DNA of 64,000 nt from the NCBI GenBank assembly GCA_964020975.1, contig OZ026627.1, positions 29,763,465-29,827,464 of the forward strand. The letters run 5' to 3'. Shown here in pieces: positions 49,681 through 63,500 of the stretch. The notes under the pieces are model-generated. The model was not told where the DNA came from. It did not search any database and worked only from the letters and a program-made list of their open reading frames with translations. Within the stretch, counting starts at the first letter, position 1. Every line of letters starts with the position of its first letter. The stretch comes from Hermodice carunculata (taxonomy: Eukaryota; Annelida; Polychaeta; Eunicida; Amphinomidae). Position numbers and translations under genes: made by a program.

Positions 49681-50000
49681 ATGAGGGCTGTTTCAACAGC
49701 CCCTCCTGAGCTGACCTTGGTACTTAAAACGATATGCAACAGAAAATGGCGAGATTGAGGGCAAAGCGAGCGCAGGTGACGAGGTCAGGAACTCGTCGCC
49801 CACGCTTGTTTCGCCACCCATCTGAAACAGCTTTCCAAGACGGCGTTTCCAGACGAAAAATGACCTGCAAACGAAATCTAATTATAGTAATCAGCAGGAA
49901 TGTATAGATTGATTAACAGGTATCCGAACCGAGAAATTCGTTACACATCAGTCATCCGGAGCATCACCACATTGCAAATAACTTTGACTGACCCTAGACT
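49681..50000 (+). repeat. Family-1 head and body fragment
   Basis: The head GAGGGCTGTTTCAACAGCCC at 49684 is followed by GTAATCAGCAGGAATGTATA and CAGTCATCCGGAGCATCACC, matching the 28.6-kb copy. Confidence 0.55.
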
Positions 50001-50739
50001 TGCTCAAGTCTCACCGGACTGTCTTCCGTATTTTATTTAAAATCAAATTCATTGCCAAATTAAATTTTAAGTAAACACACGTCGTAGCTTTACCTAGCTG
50101 ATTGGCGTGGAACGTGTATATAACCAGATAACATTGACTCCAGATGATCAGCGCCGGGCGGTCTATACTGTGTTTCTTATCACACAGACAAGCGAGCGGT
50201 CATAACACACTCCTCTTCAGAAGCTGTTAATTGAGCTACTGTGTAATGAAGGATTAATTGCAGTGCATCGCGTCAGGCAGATGGCGTCCTGGTGTCGGCA
50301 GCCGGAGGGAGACGGTCAGCTTTGTCTCGCTTGAGTGGCCAGTGACTAGCCATGCATTCATCGAAGGCCACTTTCCACTCGCAATGATAATGGGATTAGA
50401 ACTGACCAGGACTCAATAGCTGCTACTGTTGAAACCGACACGGCGGCAGTGTCGACCAGTTAAAAAATAATATAATAATAATAGTAGGACCTACTTAATA
50501 ACACCGTGTAGTTGGCATAATATTATTCAGTTAACTTTGTGGAGGGGAAAATGTATCGCACTTCTGGGTGGGACCGCGGGATGGGATAATATGGACATGC
50601 ACCAGGGACTTGTGCAAGTCTAGACTGACCCCTCAAGTTCTCCAAAACCGTTTGCCAGAACCTCTTCACCTGAAGCAGATCTACTTTGTGTCCATCGCTA
50701 CCACGTTTAGTCCAAATAGTCATACTCAATTGATTTTTT
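50001..50739. other. Unassigned, relatively GC-rich sequence
   Basis: 50130-50450 is GC-richer than its surroundings and free of recognised repeats. It could be regulatory, but I see no exon or promoter element. Confidence 0.35.
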
Positions 50740-50900
50740 GCATTTTTAACTTTTTTTTTGTTATTTTTCTTTTCAGCAAAATCTTAAATAGTAGTCTCCA
50801 AAACCACTTGAATAATCGCTCTGAAATTCCACAGGAACACTTCCTGGAACCCTTACTTTTAAAGTTGTTTCAACAGGTTGCACTACAATTTGTCCATTTT
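50740..50900 (-). repeat. Family-1 fragment, reverse orientation
   Basis: AGTCTCCAAAACCACTTGAA and CACAGGAACACTTCC are the reverse complement of the GAGCGGTTTTGGAGA and AGTGTTCCTGTGTG parts of the Family-1 unit. Confidence 0.5.
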
Positions 50901-52170
50901 TACTATTTTTGGCGTCTTTTGATTATAGTAGATTTCTTTGCTAAAGTACTACCTAAATTTATGCCGAAAACCGGTGCAAATGTTGTTTATGAAGCGGTCA
51001 AACAAATTTGTTGACTATGTATGTTACTGGTATTTCAGACTTTGGACATCTTTTATTTTTAATTCAGCTACTTAGTATTAATGCATACATTCCTATTGGT
51101 TAACATTTAAGTCGATGGATACTGTAATGCGAGATTTGGATTTTCCTATGCATTTTTGTTCATTTCTTTGCAACATCTTTTGTTTTTCCGTATATTTGCA
51201 AAACCAACTAGGTCAGTTGCTTCGAAATTGCATTCTTGCGTACCCGTTCACCTTGATTTGTGCAAAAGGTGGCATTGCGAATGTTTGTCTATTTTCTCAT
51301 GAATTTTTGTGTATTTCTAATATCCTCCACCCACGCAACTCGTATTATGCTTACGTAGATTCAAGTGTAACTCGTTGAAAGGTCATACAAAAATTTCCAC
51401 TGTATGCTTATACTTTGGATCCCTGATTCTGAAGAGATTTTCAAGTTACATACTTATCGGGCAGTGTATGCATTCCTGGTGATTGCATTGGTGTTAGATT
51501 ATAACGATACCATCTTCAAAAGGTGTCAGATAACTAAACACGCCACATAAATGAATCAAACAACTAACCAAATGTACTTTTTTTGTCGCTCACGATTTGT
51601 GCTCTAAATCAGCATGTAGGATAGTGGAGTGACCTTGTAATGAGGGTTTATTGTAAAGTGCAAGTCGATAAGGATGGCAACGGTGGTAGCAAATCTGATA
51701 TTTTGGCTTATACCTTGGCAAAGGTGGATCCTAGTCCCATGGTTCCTGTCATATAAAACATTTACGTGAAAGTAAATTTGCTGTTGCTTTCTATGTTGCT
51801 TATTTCGACATTGAGTATCGTTGAAAGGTTAAACTGGCACATCGGCCTTTATATGTTGGTAACAGCGGATCTTGTCAAATTTCATTTAAGCTTGCTGACT
51901 TATGAGCTGTTTAGGTGAAGACTTTGCTATTGCAAACATTGACGACGGTCTTACACAAAGATGACCTTTATATTCCCAAGGCTGCAGGACCACTCCATTC
52001 TGTGCATCCCAGGCCAGCTGAGCACAGGACGATAACATTTCTCTTGCTTGAATGTTGCATCCATAATATAATTGGTTACAGTTTTTCTGCATATTTTTTA
52101 TTTATTCGTACTAATGCCTAGACTTTCACTCTTGTCGGACCACTGTACCCTTTCCCAGTTCCCAATCTTT
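50901..52170. other. Unassigned sequence
   Basis: No gene or repeat family was recognised. Confidence 0.5.
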
Positions 52171-52365
52171 ATCCCTGTGTACCAACACAGACATATTGTC
52201 TTTCTTTCTTAGTATAACACGTAGAAACTCCAAACTTGGCACAATTATACTTCTATAGAGAAAGTCTGGCCTTTTTATAATGCGAGGTCATGCTTTTCAA
52301 AATTATGCAAATGAGGGCTAATTAAAGTTTTAAATCTTCAATATGGTATATACTATACAGTGCAT
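52171..52365 (+). mobile_element. Helitron-like element, 3'-truncated (copy B)
   Basis: The head hairpin CTGTGTACCAACACAG at about 52175 is followed by CTTTCTTTCTT, AGAAACTCCAAACTTGGCAC and TTATGCAAATGAGGGCTAAT. The similarity then stops near 52365. Confidence 0.65.
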
Positions 52366-54035
<1,670 letters not shown>

Positions 54036-54767
54036 TTTCTTTCTGTCTTTCTTTCTTTCTTCACAGGTAAACTTGTCCGACATTTCATTTGAAAAGTATT
54101 ATACGTAGAAACTCCAAACTTGGCACAATTATACTTCTATACATTAAATCTTGCCTTTTTATATTGAGAGATCATGCTTTTAAAATTATGCAAATGACGG
54201 CTAATTAAAGTTTTAAATCTTCAATATCTTGTATACCATAGTAGATGTGGTTCTGAGTGTAGAGGAGTTCGATCATAGCAAGGCAAAGGTCATCTCATTT
54301 TAAAACTTACATGCGACCTCTAAAGTTCAAAGGTCAGCCTCATTTGGACCTTAAAAAGTTTCATCCAGCGATAACTCGGCCAATTTCCATCCAATTCTAA
54401 TCATATTGGACTCAAATTGTAGGTATTGCAACACTGCACATTTTTGTAAGAACATGTAACTTCTAAAGGGCAAAAGTCAAGGTCATTTGGCTATTTGAAA
54501 GTCCATCTTGCCATAACGTGGTTAATGTTCATCTGAGTTGGTTTATGTTGGGCTAAAATTGTAGGTGTTGTAACACTGTACATTTTTGCAATTTACATGT
54601 AACCTGTAAAGGTCAAACGTCAAGGTCATTTGAACATTGAAATTTTCATCCAGCCATAAGCTTAATGGGGTGTGCAGTACCAAAGGACAAAAGTTGTAGC
54701 ATTTAATATTTGCAGCTTTTGAAAGCACACAAGACAGATTTGCTTTGAAACAAATGTTCTTTTCTAG
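54036..54767 (+). mobile_element. Helitron-like element (copy D), directly behind copy C
   Basis: It begins at the base after copy C's CTAG with a CTTT tract, then ACTCCAAACTTGGCACAATT. Two 140-145-bp units are anchored at about 54368 and 54513, and the tail stem is followed by TGTTCTTTTCTAG and T (CTAG 54764-54767). The two copies are head to tail with no spacer. Confidence 0.68.
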
Positions 54768-54989
54768 TTGGTGTTGTTTTGATCTGATGGTCCCGTGTAT
54801 GTGTGTTTGATGCTGAGAGTGGAAAATGGCCAAATCAGACCGATGATCCCCCCCCCCACTCCCACCCCCACCCCGCAGTACACATCTACCCATTCCGGTT
54901 GTCCAACTCCGACTGGGACACGCTTTAAGGTGAGGACATCCTGCCTTCTGATGTTCGGTATAAAAAGTTGCCTGGAAGACAGGCCCACC

Positions 54990-55100
54990 GAGGCTTATCT
55001 TGCCAGTGCTTGCAAGAAGTAAAGCTTGTGTTGCTACGCAAACCGGATTTAAGGTTCGAGTCCCACCTACGGAGCATTAGCAGACATTCGAGTCTTCGGG
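54990..55100 (+). other. Possible tRNA-derived SINE fragment (pol III B box)
   Basis: GGTTCGAGTCC at 55053-55063 is a perfect pol III B-box consensus. About 45 bp upstream, TTGCCAGTGCTTGC is only a weak A-box match. The arms do not fold as a functional tRNA by eye. Confidence 0.3.
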
Positions 55101-55504
55101 CCTTGCACTGTTCACACTCCAGGCCAAAGGATGACGGGATACAAGTTGACAGAGGTTTGCCTTGTTTGCAGACACGGCACAATTTAAAAAAAAGTGCTAT
55201 GAAACGGGTGGGTGGGACACAGGCTTACTAACATTCTGTGTGTGTCTGTGTGTCTGTTAGTTTATTGTCATACATAATTACATTTTTTTTCCATCCTACC
55301 TGGCTTGCGCCGTCCTGTGTTTTTCTTAATCGACTGGAATTACGCCTATCTTACCTAGGGTGGAGCTCATATTCACTCGTAATATCAGTAGTTGTTTCTC
55401 AATAAGTCCATATCATACCGATGTTGTGGAATCAATTTCCATACCGCCTCCCGAGTATGCTTTGAGGCTCTGGCGACGTTGCCCTATCGAACATTTCCTA
55501 CCGG

Positions 55505-55505
<1 letters not shown>

Positions 55506-55577
<72 letters not shown>

Positions 55578-56160
55578 GTAGTAGTAGTTTATTCAACCCC
55601 CGGAATCGGGAAAAAGCATTCATGCATCGATATAATTATAAAATGTGAGTAACAGCAGATACATAATGTGACACGGGACAACGTACAGGCCAGTGCTCTC
55701 ACATAGTGCAGTTTCCCTTTATATGATAGGTGGCTCGTGCAAACAGCGTAACGGGGAAGGTATACATGTTCAGATAGGAAAGAAAATGAATAAAAGTACT
55801 TCTATGAACTAAGGTTGCTTTAGAAGATTAATAAGCTCTGACCAGAAGGGATGCCAGCAAAAGTTGGCTACTCCAGGGTTTAACAAAGTTCTCATTGTGA
55901 AGAAGAAATCTTAATGAGTCGACAACTCCATCTACCTCACATGTATCCTAGTTGTTGGCCAGTTTACGAGCGCAGTCATTGATGTTAAAATATGCCTTGA
56001 GTGGGGACACACCGACACATGCTACTCTATCTATGATTGTGTTTCTTTCAGGTCGACCATCCAGAACATATTTAGACATGAGAAAACTACATAACGTTTG
56101 AAAAGGTACAATGTTTACGTTTGTAGCGGTTGCCAGCGAAGGTCTTCCACTAAGCATTCA
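55506..56160 (-). mobile_element. Possible LINE 3' end with (TTA)n tail
   Basis: On the minus strand a conceptual stretch (YVLDGRPERNTIIDRV, then VDSLRFLLHNENFVKPWSS) leads to a 3' end GGTTGAATAAACTACTACTA running into (TTA)n (55506-55577). AATAAA followed by a tandem trinucleotide tail fits a CR1-like 3' end. The protein part is not securely identified. Confidence 0.45.
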
Positions 56161-56516
56161 CAGACTCACCACCCGTGTTTATAAACACAAAAGCACGTGC
56201 ATTGATATCGTGGTTTGTCTGTTGTTCAAAGGTTTCCGTCATACTTTATGCTCGGTAAAGTAAGTGAGTACAGATTTTATTGACTAGTCTACAGGTCAAT
56301 GCTGTCCTATTTGTCCTACATGCAGCACATACACCACCTCACAGCAGGAACAATACAGCATATAGGCACTGGTATGAATAATTCTATCAACTTCTTCGAC
56401 ATACAAATAAACACAATTCGACGGACAGCGTAGGATCACAATGTTCAGACTTCGGAGGTTAAGCTTTTGCAGCCCAAATGATAACATATGAGAAAAACGA
56501 AAATACAATAAAATAA

Positions 56517-57597
56517 CTTGAAAGGAAGATTTGCTTCACACCAAATCTGCCTGTGTGCCTTTTAAAGTTGTAAATATTAAATGGTACAACTTGTGTGCTT
56601 TTGTACTTCATTTTCCATTAAGCTTATGGCTGAATGAAAATTTCCAAGTCCAAATGACCTCGACCTTTGACCTTTAACCTTTACAGGTTACATGTATATT
56701 GCAAAAATGTACAGTGTTACAATACCCACAACTTGAGTCCAACATGATTAGAATTAGATGGAAATTGGCCGAGTTATGGCTGAGTGAAACTTTCAAAGGT
56801 CTAGATGACATTGATCTTTGATCTTTAGGGGGTCACATATAATTTCCAAAATGTGCAGTGTTGCAATAGCTACAATTTGAGCCCAGCAGGATCAAATTGG
56901 ATAAAAATGGACCAAGTTATGGCTAGAAGAAAGCCACCATCAAAAGTAGCCTTTGACCTTTAAATGACCTTTGCATTTGACGTGACCTTGACATTTGAGA
57001 TGACTTTTGACTTGCTCTGATCGAACTGCTATACGCTTGAAACTATATATATATACAATAGCATATAACATACTGAAGATTTAAAACTTTAATTAGCCTT
57101 CATTTGCATAATTTTGAAAAGTATGAACTCTCATTATAAAAAGGCAAGACTACAAAAATGCGCAGTGTTACTAAAGCTACAACTTGAGCCTAACATGATC
57201 AAAATTGGATAAAAATTGACCAAGTTATGGCTAGAAGAAAGCCAGCTGAAGTTGTCCTTGACGCCTTTAAAAAATGACATTTTGGCTTTAAAGTTATGGC
57301 TAGAAGAAAGCCACCTTAAAAGTGGCCTTTGACCTTGAAATGGCCTTTGATTTTGATATGACCTCTAACTGAAGTTGTCCTTGACGCCTTTAAAAATATG
57401 ACATTTTGGCTTTAAAATGACATTTTGACCTAAAATGAACTTTGACCTTGACATGACCTTTGACCTTGACATGACCTTTGACCTTGACATGACCTTGACA
57501 TTTGAGATGACCTTGACATTTGAGATGACCTTTGCCTTGATATGATCGAACTACAATACACTCGGAACTACGTCTACTAAGTAAAGAAAAAAAAGAA

Positions 57598-57649
<52 letters not shown>

Positions 57650-57694
57650 AAAAATCCTAGAAAAACAGTATGTCTGTGTTGGCACACCGACATA
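56517..57694 (-). mobile_element. Helitron-like element, full length (copy E)
   Basis: The 3' end on the minus strand is the stem GATTTGG...GAAGCAAATC, then TTCCTTTCAAG and T; CTAG is altered to CAAG here. The 5' end is TATGTCTGTGTTGG...GACATA as read on the plus strand (57669-57694), preceded by an (AAAG)n tract (57590-57652). Inside are 142-145-bp units anchored on GTTATGGCT at 56625, 56770 and 56912. A separate 18-bp minisatellite of GACCTTTGACCTTGACAT lies at about 57432-57540. Confidence 0.7.
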
Positions 57695-58328
57695 AAAAAA
57701 ACAGCCCCTGCATTGACAACACATCACCTACTACAACACTTTCAACATTTCTCCTGCCTATTCACATTATCACCTCAACTAGTATGGCAAAACAGCTCGA
57801 TATGCACATATATACAAGTCATTGGCCCTTCAGCCCGTCTCAAATATGCGACAGATTAAAGTATTTGAGTGTTACATAAGTAACTAGGGACCATTTAATC
57901 AAGATCACTGACACGATAAACACTACCTCCGGCCACACACGCCTATGTGGTTGGGCAGTTGACTGTCCGCCTCGGCCATGGAGTAATATTATAGTCGAAG
58001 CGCGATAGTGACCAACGATTTTCCGTCACAGATATTCGAAAAGGCACAAAGTCTGGCTTAAATAACACTTACCTGCCTGTGTTCAGTATTCCTTTATGTA
58101 CAAAATACCGCTTTCTCAGAGAAAGTACCTGTCCTTGTTGTCAAGAAATCCTATTTTTACCCATACAACAGAGCAGCTGTTTCCACCTCAAGATCTGAGC
58201 CGCTTGGCCTGAGTGACCTACTGCAGCACTGCGCATGGTATACATGCTTTTTTCATGAGGTCAACACTGGTCCCGACACCAGTAAACAGAACCACGTGCA
58301 ACGGAAGTCAACATTCCTAGAAGCCACT
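57695..58328. other. Unassigned sequence
   Basis: No exon or repeat was recognised. It is somewhat GC-richer at 57920-58040. Confidence 0.45.
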
Positions 58329-58672
58329 GGGATGAAACCACCATTATATTTACTGTATATTCTCATATTAGCATAATAATAGTATGCAGTTGGTGTTGTG
58401 CAGACACCATTCATTGAAAAACATTCAAGATAAAAAAGGCGAGTTTATAGATAGAATCAAAAGTTATGCCAGTGTTTACCTGTCATAGCAAGGAAACACA
58501 TGCTCCGAGCACGGCTTGCCAGCATTACGTCACTGTGTATGAATATGTGGTTCTCCCTCTGTTTATAAAATTCATCATGGAAAAAATATCTTTCAAACCA
58601 TATAACACAAACAGGCTAATAAATTCATTTAATAGTCTAAGTGCAACAGAGGATTAATTACAGGTAAATGGC
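58329..58672 (-). repeat. Segmental duplication, copy 1
   Basis: 344 bp starting GGGATGAAACCACCATTATA and ending CAGGTAAATGGC, about 90% similar to 59664-60040 on the same strand. It contains exon copy 58480-58589. Copy 2 has about 36 extra bases (near 59713-59748). Confidence 0.95.
58480..58589 (-). CDS. Duplicated exon, copy 1 (unrecognised gene)
   Basis: 110 bp: one base, 36 codons, one base. The acceptor is TTTGAAAG and the donor is CAG|GTAAAC. It reads YFFHDEFYKQRENHIF, then DVMLASRARSMCFLAMT. The frame is open and the exon is phase 1-1, so it can be added or skipped without disturbing the frame. It differs from copy 2 at six bases, four of them changing residues (K/E, E/A, S/N, V/L). 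I do not recognise the family. The acceptor AAAG is slightly weaker than copy 2's ACAG. Confidence 0.6.
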
Positions 58673-59663
58673 CCCCAAAGGGTTCAGCACAAGACAACCA
58701 AGAACTATTTAGTGCGGTAACCTGCACCTGATTGGCCGCAGTATGTATTCATACCTTCATTATGCAAATGACAATATTCATGTTAATTACGCATATGCAA
58801 TACTGACCCATACAGGTGTGATACGGTGAAAATAAAATTTAGCTAACTGGTATCCTTTTGGAAATATGACAATTTTCTATGCACTATTACAATGGATTCC
58901 CAAATGCAATTTTAAGTGTTTTGATGTGACCCCACCAATCAATGAAATTCATTATTTTTTTCTTCAAATATTTGATTTCATCTCATTTTTTTTAATTTGG
59001 GTTACATTATTTTTATATGTTTGTAACAAAATAATACAGCTTACCAGAAAAAAACCTGGTCAGTGAACCTACATTGACCTTGATACCCCCCCCCCCTTAA
59101 AAATGATGGCTGCTGAGTGGTACAAACTGCCCTATGGTTGTTCTAATAAAATTTAAATTATTGATGATACACACTTGTTAGATTACATTACATTCATATT
59201 TCCACCACCAAGTGGTTACAAGTCCATCATGATCACTTTGTAATCCTTCCTAGTTTCCATCTTCAAATATCAAGTAGTTGGGGGCTTTTTCAGCTATTTT
59301 TATACATACAAGGATTAAAGTCAGTTTCAACATATTTTCCTTTGAAAATCATTCATCCCCATTCAACCTTCTTTTAAAATGGAGATTTTAACCTGAATAT
59401 CAATTTTGAAGTCACTCTTCCTCATTTTTTCCCAAAATATGCACATCTCATTTTGTTTTGGTTCATACATGAAAATCCAGCAATGTACCCTATTGTAAAC
59501 CCTCGACACAATTTAGTTGTTTTATTTTACATTAACAAATAAAGATAGCCATCTCAAATGGTTTGATGTGACAAACATAGGTGGTAAGGCAACACTTAGA
59601 GGGAATCAATTTGGCATGAAGGTGATTTTTTTTAATTTCATCTGTCAGCATCAGTTTTCCATC

Positions 59664-60040
59664 AGGGATGAAATCACCATTATATTTACTGTATATTCTC
59701 ATATTAGCATAAAGGCGTATAACTTTTGTTGCACCGCTTCTTAAAATAAAGTATGCCGTTGGTGTTGTGCAGACACCTTTCATTGAAAACATTTAAGATG
59801 AAAAAGGCGAGTTTATAGATAGAATCAAAAGTTATGCCAGTGCTTACCTGTCATAGCAAGGAAACACATGCTCCGAGCACGGCTTGCCAGCATTAAGTCA
59901 TTGTGTATGAATATGTGATTCGCCCTCTGTTCATAAAATTCATCATGGAAAAAGTATCTGTCAAACCATACAACACAAACAGGCTGATGAGTTCATTTAA
60001 TAGTCTGACTGAAACAGAGGGTTAATTACAGGTAAATGGC
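59664..60040 (-). repeat. Segmental duplication, copy 2
   Basis: 377-bp partner of 58329-58672. The best-kept part, essentially identical over about 95 bp, covers the exon 3' half and its donor. Confidence 0.95.
59848..59957 (-). CDS. Duplicated exon, copy 2 (unrecognised gene)
   Basis: 110 bp, phase 1-1. The acceptor is GTTTGACAG and the donor is CAG|GTAAGC, a near-consensus pair. It reads YFFHDEFYEQRANHIF, then NDLMLASRARSMCFLAMT. A weak third resemblance, to the acceptor and first codons only, lies near 61716-61764 on the same strand. Neighbouring exons of this gene were not identified; it would lie on the minus strand, upstream of and in the same direction as the glutamine synthetase-like gene. 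Confidence 0.65.
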
Positions 60041-60680
60041 TCATCGCGATTTCTTTTACAATAACATTGGTGAAACAATAAACTAATTTTATTCACATAT
60101 TTTCGCAAATATGTCGCAACATTCAAAACTCTTTTATAGTCCTTTTCTTCTACCACTGAAAATAATGAACACAACTTCATTTTTAAACAAAATAAGCACA
60201 TTGAAAATACATTTTTATTAACCTTTCCATCCCCTACGGTCTGCTTCTTCACCATTGCGTGCACTACGTGCGGCTCCCAGTGTAAAGTAAAAGATGGAGG
60301 AGAAGGCATGGCAGGTACTTACTGCAGGCCGACGTTCCAAGTGCAAATTGAAGTGCGACAGCTGCGCTAAATGAGCTTCATAAATAAAATATTTGGATGC
60401 AACAATTGACATATTTGTATGCAGATCATGCTATATGAAGAAAATAGGTTACAAAATTGCAAGAAAACATGAGAAACCCAGATGCTTATTTCATTATTTT
60501 TTTCTATTTGAAATTTTATTTGTAACAAAATAGAGAGAGAACGAATAGCATAAAGTGTCATTATGAGTACGGTGTATTGTAATATTATATTATAGTATAT
60601 ACAGATATATACAGATATGGCACAGCGTTTAATTAATTTCTTTCTAATTCCTTAATGTTCTGCTAGAACTATTTGACTGT
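60041..60680. other. Unassigned sequence
   Basis: A minus-strand frame at 60218-60412 is open, with donor-like CTGCA|GTAAGT at about 60318-60323, but has no clear acceptor. It is not called an exon. Confidence 0.4.
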
Positions 60681-60692
60681 GTATGTATGTAT

Positions 60693-60731
<39 letters not shown>

Positions 60732-60736
60732 TTGAT

Positions 60737-60767
<31 letters not shown>

Positions 60768-60796
60768 TCTATCTATTTATTCATTCATTTATTTTT
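60681..60796. repeat. (TTTA)n microsatellite
   Basis: About 26 TTTA units with a few GTTT/TCTA variants. Confidence 0.97.
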
Positions 60797-62736
60797 TTAT
60801 TATCTCATACTGTACCATGCCATTTCTAATCACGCCTTAAGACACTGGAAGAAAAATACAGACATATCTAGAAGTATGGTGTGCGTTTACATATGTTTGT
60901 TAGGAACGAAAACACATCCATTCCCTAACTTCTTCTAGGAAAATGCACTTTCAAGTTGGACACCATCAACATGTGACCCCTCGGCAGGACCAAAATCAAA
61001 ATGCACCAAAATCGACACAGATACCAGCCCTATCAAGATAAAAAAAAAAAAAGGAGGAGGCAATATTTCGTACAAATATAGGCTATGAATGCTGCAAAGG
61101 TGTCAAAATATGATTGAAAACTCGCATGCTGCACATCAGAGGTTGTGTAACATAATAAAAAGGGCTGTGAACAGAGAAATATCCACTGCAACTTTTCCAA
61201 AGTCTGCTTTGCCCCCAAATGTGACTGCCAAGGCACCAACGTAATTTCAGGAGGATACTTGCCTTCCGGAAGCTAAATATATCATGCATGTTTTTTTTTT
61301 TTTGCTTGTTCCAGTGCAACTGTATATTAGTCTTTTTGCTCAGAACCACTGCCTAGTAGTCATTACCCTATTCCACAGTCCGAAATCTTTACTTTCCATA
61401 AGCTAACCTGTCACTGTCTTAACTATGTACGTATAGAAGTACTATTGACCGTATTGCGCACGTTCTTCCGTAGAATTTTGACACAGGCTGTATTACCCCA
61501 AATAAGTAAAAGGGTCTTAGGCTGTATCAGCCCAAATAAATTAAAGGGTTTTTGGTCAGTAATTGCTCAGAACATGTTTCGGAGCCTATACCAGTAGATG
61601 TCTCTCTGATTAGCGGCTCCTTGTCTAAGCTAAATATTCAGCAAAGACAACCCACATGATGAACGTGGCAAATGATGAATTAGCTAAATGCGTGAAGTTT
61701 TGCTTATAAATGCAGAGCTTCATTATGGAACAAGAGTACCTGTCAAACCAAACATAATTACTAAATTTGTACAGTACAAGTTCAGAAAAGAACAATTTGA
61801 CTTACCCCTGAACCAGTATGTACCCTTTCAGCTGCAAAGCTTATCTTAACCAAACTACCTTCCAGTATATAACTGAAGTAAAAACCAAACTGGGGTCTTA
61901 TATTCATTCGCAGTCATTGCAACATAAGCAGTTGCAGCTAGATCACCTAAACAAACCGAGGGAAATCCTAACCAGTACTGGAACAATGGACATCCTGCGC
62001 AAGAAATGTAAAACAAACCCCATGATGACACCTACTCCTCAATTTTCAAGTCTTCAGACAATAAAGCACTACTCACTGCCAACCCTGAGTCAATGTTTCA
62101 ACGTAATGGGTCAGGTTTGTGACATTTGAGTAAAGACTGTCAAATTTTAGTAATGTTTTGATATTGAGTAAATGTAAACTCAGGCATGTGAGAAAAGAAT
62201 AAATGTCATTAGCATTTAAGTAAAAAAGAAAAAAAACATGTTATCAGATTAAAATTTTTCTAAACTAGCACATTTGTAACTGTCGTCGGCCGCTGCTTGC
62301 TACCGATAGCCCCTGGGGGTTTGATCTGACAGAAAACATTTTAGCTTAAAATGTCTGAAAATGAATAGTAAAACAGAATGATGCCAAAAGATAGAATTAG
62401 GTAGCGAAAAAAGGCAAGTCTAAAATCTCTAAAATTATTACATCCAAACTCTCTAATGATCTTTGGATATCAACAGCAAAATTTTTAAGGCAAGTCAGAA
62501 AAGAATGCAAGTCATTATTATTAGTAAATGTATTCACGAATAAAGGCCAACAAGGCCGAGTTTCCACCATACTTGATATTCAAATTATAATTTCACATAT
62601 AGCATAAAACGCATGATGACACGGTAATCAAATATAAATATATACATAAACTTTATGCCTCTTCTGTCGCAATGGATCAGTAAAAAAATACAAAATACAC
62701 TAGTACTGATATAAAGAAATATTTATTTTTTGTTAG
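60797..62736. other. Unassigned sequence
   Basis: It includes an A-rich tract (61041-61053) and the weak third match to the duplicated exon (61716-61764). No firm gene was seen. Confidence 0.45.
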
Positions 62737-62821
62737 GACGGCATCGGAGAAGAGGAAATCTAGACATCGTTTGAGACTCGTTTTGTCCGTTGTCCTGTAC
62801 GTATCACCGCAAACCTATCAG
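62737..62821 (+). CDS. Weak candidate exon, unrecognised
   Basis: 85 bp between a T-rich acceptor (TTTTTTGTTAG) and a donor CAG|GTAGAA. Only one frame is open: 28 codons, TASEKRKSRHRLRLVLSVVL..., basic then hydrophobic, like the start of a membrane segment. There is no neighbouring exon to support it, and chance is a real possibility. Confidence 0.25.
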
Positions 62822-63149
62822 GTAGAAATTATATGGACACACAAGGTTTACAGAGGTGGATGTGAAGATTAAGCAAAATGGTGATTTTCCATCACATAAT
62901 CAGTATTTTGGAATGAAAAAATACATTGTAAAAACGGTAATAAAAGAGAATTGGCAACCTTCAAGGCTAGAACCTCTAAATTATCAATTATCACTGCATA
63001 ACTTTGTATTATTGTTATCATGTACACTGTTTTTCATTTCTTTACCTTGATCAATAACGTCACATATTCATTGTAATGAATGGATATGGCCTTAATTCGT
63101 ATGAAACATTGCAACACTTATTATCATTTTTGCATTTTAATTTTCAAAT

Positions 63150-63255
<106 letters not shown>

Positions 63256-63389
63256 ATCAGAAGAAATGATGTAAAATTCCCTTTAGAAACATAAATAGGT
63301 AATAACTTGTATCAATTATATATTCAAGTATCAATAGACCATACGACACTGTTATTGCTTTAACGCTTATAAGGCACACAGAAAAGACT

Positions 63390-63500
63390 GAGTCAACAGC
63401 TTTCTTCGGCGCGCTCTGGAGGCTACGAGCTAAAACTACACCAAGGAAATCTGTTGTGCTGGGGCACATTGTTGACAATACCCTCCCGACAACTTGTATT
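63390..63500. repeat. Dispersed repeat shared with 31858-31935
   Basis: ACAGCTTTCTTCGGCGC, AAAACTACACCAAGGAAA and TGGGGCACATTGT align, in order, with the segment at 31858. The family is unknown. Confidence 0.5.

Noticed and set aside
60218-60412. Minus-strand YFIYEAHLAQ frame as a third copy of the duplicated exon
   Set aside because: Only a few residues coincide and no acceptor AG precedes it.
61140-61260. Minus-strand TFGGKADFGKVAVDISLF stretch as an exon
   Set aside because: Hydrophobic and attractive, but it ends in a stop without supporting neighbours, and the upstream part is closed unless a specific acceptor is assumed.
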